DNA of 64,000 nt, taken from the NCBI RefSeq assembly GCF_947497275.1, contig NZ_CANMFS010000007.1, forward strand, positions 188,944-252,943, in the 5' to 3' direction. How positions within the stretch are numbered: the first letter of the stretch is position 1; each line of letters opens with the position of its first letter. Of the stretch, positions 62,710-64,000 are shown piece after piece. The position numbers and the translations under genes are program-made. Source of the DNA: an uncultured Sulfitobacter sp. Its GTDB lineage: Bacteria > Pseudomonadota > Alphaproteobacteria > Rhodobacterales > Rhodobacteraceae. Under the pieces are notes generated by a model. It made no database searches and was not told where the DNA came from. It saw nothing but the letters and a program-made list of their open reading frames with translations.

Positions 62710-63213
62710 TTATTCCTCCTGGGGAGCCAGCTGGGCGAGTGTGGCCTTGAGCCCAAAACTATCACCAGCGGCAAATGGTATTTCAGCGATCACACCATCA
62801 CGCGGCGCGGTCAGGCTGGTTTCAAGTTTCATACTTTCGATAACCAGCAGCGGCTGACCTTCCTTGACTTGATCGCCGGCCTTGGCATTCACGGATACGA
62901 CAACTCCCGGCATCGGCGCGACGATGCGGTCATCGACCGCGCCGCCGTCATTTCCGGCCAGACGCTCGGCGGGATCGACGCGTCCGATGGCGAATGTCCG
63001 CCCGTTCAGATGCACGAATGTCGCGTCCGGCCCGACGGCCACCCGCATGTCGTAAGTGCGCCCGCGCACCCGCAGTGTATAGCCGCCGGGTGCCTCCGTC
63101 GCGTCCAATTGGCAGGGGATCGCGCCATCGGGGGTGTTCAGTATCATGCTTCTGCCGTCGTGCGACAGCCAGCATTCGGTCTCTTCGCCGTCGATCTGGT
63201 ATATCCGCCGCAT
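62710..63213 (-). CDS. Biotin carboxyl carrier protein of a split carboxylase alpha subunit
   Basis: 167 residues from ATG 63213, which overlaps the BC stop (ATGA). A beta-rich region MRRIYQIDGEETECWLSHDG to about 95 corresponds to the BT/linker domain; the biotinyl domain begins RIVAPMPGVVVSVNAKAGDQ with the biotin lysine in VIESMKLET. In most acyl-CoA carboxylases this part is fused to the biotin carboxylase; here it is a separate gene. Confidence 0.92.
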   Translation of the reverse strand: MRRIYQIDGEETECWLSHDGRSMILNTPDGAIPCQLDATEAPGGYTLRVRGRTYDMRVAVGPDATFVHLNGRTFAIGRVDPAERLAGNDGGAVDDRIVAPMPGVVVSVNAKAGDQVKEGQPLLVIESMKLETSLTAPRDGVIAEIPFAAGDSFGLKATLAQLAPQEE

Positions 63214-64000
63214 CAGTTTCTCCACCCGCCCATTTTTCGGTGCATTTCAGGTATCTGCATCACATCGCTCACTAACCGTTCATCCGACAGGGCCGCCGCC
63301 GCCATCAACAGGTCGCTCACATCTTCGCCAGGCGCTGTCAGCGTATCGGTCTGTTCGGCCAGAAAGCCGGTCGAGACATCTCCTGACGCGAAATCCGGAT
63401 GTGCAAGGATGGCATCCAGATAACCGGTGTTGGTTGTCACCCCAAGGATCACGTAGTTCTGGACCGCTTCACGCGCCCGGGCGATGGCCTCGGCCCGGTT
63501 GCGGCCGTGGACGATCAGTTTGGACAGCATGGGGTCGAAATCGGTGGTCACTTTGCCACCGTCCAGAATGCCGCTGTCCACGCGGACGCCTTCGCCGCGG
63601 GGTTCGTCGAGCAGCAGGATGTTCCCGATCGCGGGGCGGAAATCCTGGGTGGCGTCTTCGGCGCAGATGCGCAGTTCGATCGAATGGCCGTTCTGCGCGA
63701 TGTCGGCCTGCGCGGCGCTCAGCCCCTCGCCCGCCGCGATGCGCAGCTGTTCGGCGACCAGATCAAAGCCCGTCACCATTTCGGTCACCGGGTGTTCGAC
63801 CTGAAGCCGGGTGTTCATTTCCAGAAAGTAAAACGATCCGTCCTGGGCATAGATGAACTCGACCGTGCCAGCGCCGCGATAGTTCACGGCGCGGGCGATC
63901 CCGGCGGCGGTTTCGCAGATCTCGTCGCGTTGTTCAGCCGTAAGCGCCGGCGACGGCGTTTCCTCGATGATCTTTTGGAACCGGCGCTGGATCGAGCATT
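63213..64000 (-). CDS. Biotin carboxylase subunit, 5' end outside window
   Basis: The minus-strand frame is open to the edge, including CSIQRRFQKIIEETPSPALT, then GAGTVEFIYAQDGSFYFLEM, NTRLQVEHPVTEMVTGFD and a C-terminal biotin-carboxylase domain ending EMHRKMGGWRN and a stop. At least 262 residues are visible; the ATP-grasp core is beyond the window. It stops where a fused alpha subunit would continue into BT and BCCP, which are encoded by the next gene. Confidence 0.9.
   Translation of the reverse strand, partial: CSIQRRFQKIIEETPSPALTAEQRDEICETAAGIARAVNYRGAGTVEFIYAQDGSFYFLEMNTRLQVEHPVTEMVTGFDLVAEQLRIAAGEGLSAAQADIAQNGHSIELRICAEDATQDFRPAIGNILLLDEPRGEGVRVDSGILDGGKVTTDFDPMLSKLIVHGRNRAEAIARAREAVQNYVILGVTTNTGYLDAILAHPDFASGDVSTGFLAEQTDTLTAPGEDVSDLLMAAAALSDERLVSDVMQIPEMHRKMGGWRN

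Noticed and set aside
1..64000. tRNA, rRNA, CRISPR arrays, riboswitches, intact transposases, phage genes
   Set aside because: None was recognised on either strand by reading; small RNAs without strong features cannot be excluded.

Overview
The window looks like chromosomal DNA of an alphaproteobacterium, most likely a Rhodobacterales (Roseobacter-type) organism. The reasons are the high GC content, tightly packed operons with 4-nt ATGA overlaps, a TRAP transporter, OhrR-like MarR proteins, an isoquinoline-1-oxidoreductase-type molybdoenzyme and a very large acyl-CoA catabolic repertoire. This is inferred from gene content; no rRNA, tRNA, CRISPR array or intact insertion sequence was seen.

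Layout, 1-26 kb (accessory metabolism, efflux and stress). A TRAP transporter (DctQ cut by the window edge, DctP) is divergent from a YdfG-like dehydrogenase. Next come an FAD protein-MFS-SDR operon, a YeiH-type permease, an emrRAB-like operon (MarR, HlyD, DHA2 MFS), a universal stress protein, a luciferase-family protein, a decayed NmrA-like gene, a DODA dioxygenase with a divergent HxlR regulator, a decayed tetR, and an intact tetR-adaptor-RND pump operon. The segment 19.4-25.9 kb holds a cupin, two OhrR-like MarR regulators, a Tat-exported metallo-hydrolase, a GST and the IorA/IorB-type molybdenum hydroxylase. Two near-identical palindromes link the MarR-controlled promoters there.

Layout, 26-64 kb. 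This is essentially one catabolic region of about 30 genes: an SDR of the enoyl-CoA-reductase type, a branched-chain-amino-acid-type ABC importer (LivGHMF plus two tandem binding proteins) with an acyl-CoA synthetase inside its operon, three CoA-transferases and one alpha-methylacyl-CoA racemase of the CaiB family, five intact acyl-CoA dehydrogenase polypeptides (two forming a probable hetero-oligomer), MaoC hydratases, four crotonase-fold proteins, a DUF35/thiolase-like pair lacking the thiolase nucleophile (probable retro-aldolase), an SCP2-type thiolase, a LiuABCD-like set, and a second biotin-dependent carboxylase with a split alpha subunit that runs off the window. A decayed acyl-CoA dehydrogenase lies at 27.3-27.9 kb.

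Main result: six promoters in 26-61 kb carry the same palindrome, TCTAACANNTGTTAGA or a close variant, placed on or just after the -10 element. They drive nearly all of the catabolic operons. This defines a single local regulon, probably under a TetR-type repressor not encoded in this window. The enzyme set (racemase, heteromeric dehydrogenase, hydratase-2, retro-aldolase pair, beta-methyl carboxylation module, acyl-CoA carboxylase) fits breakdown of a methyl-branched, isoprenoid- or sterol-side-chain-like carboxylic acid. The substrate is inferred, not shown.
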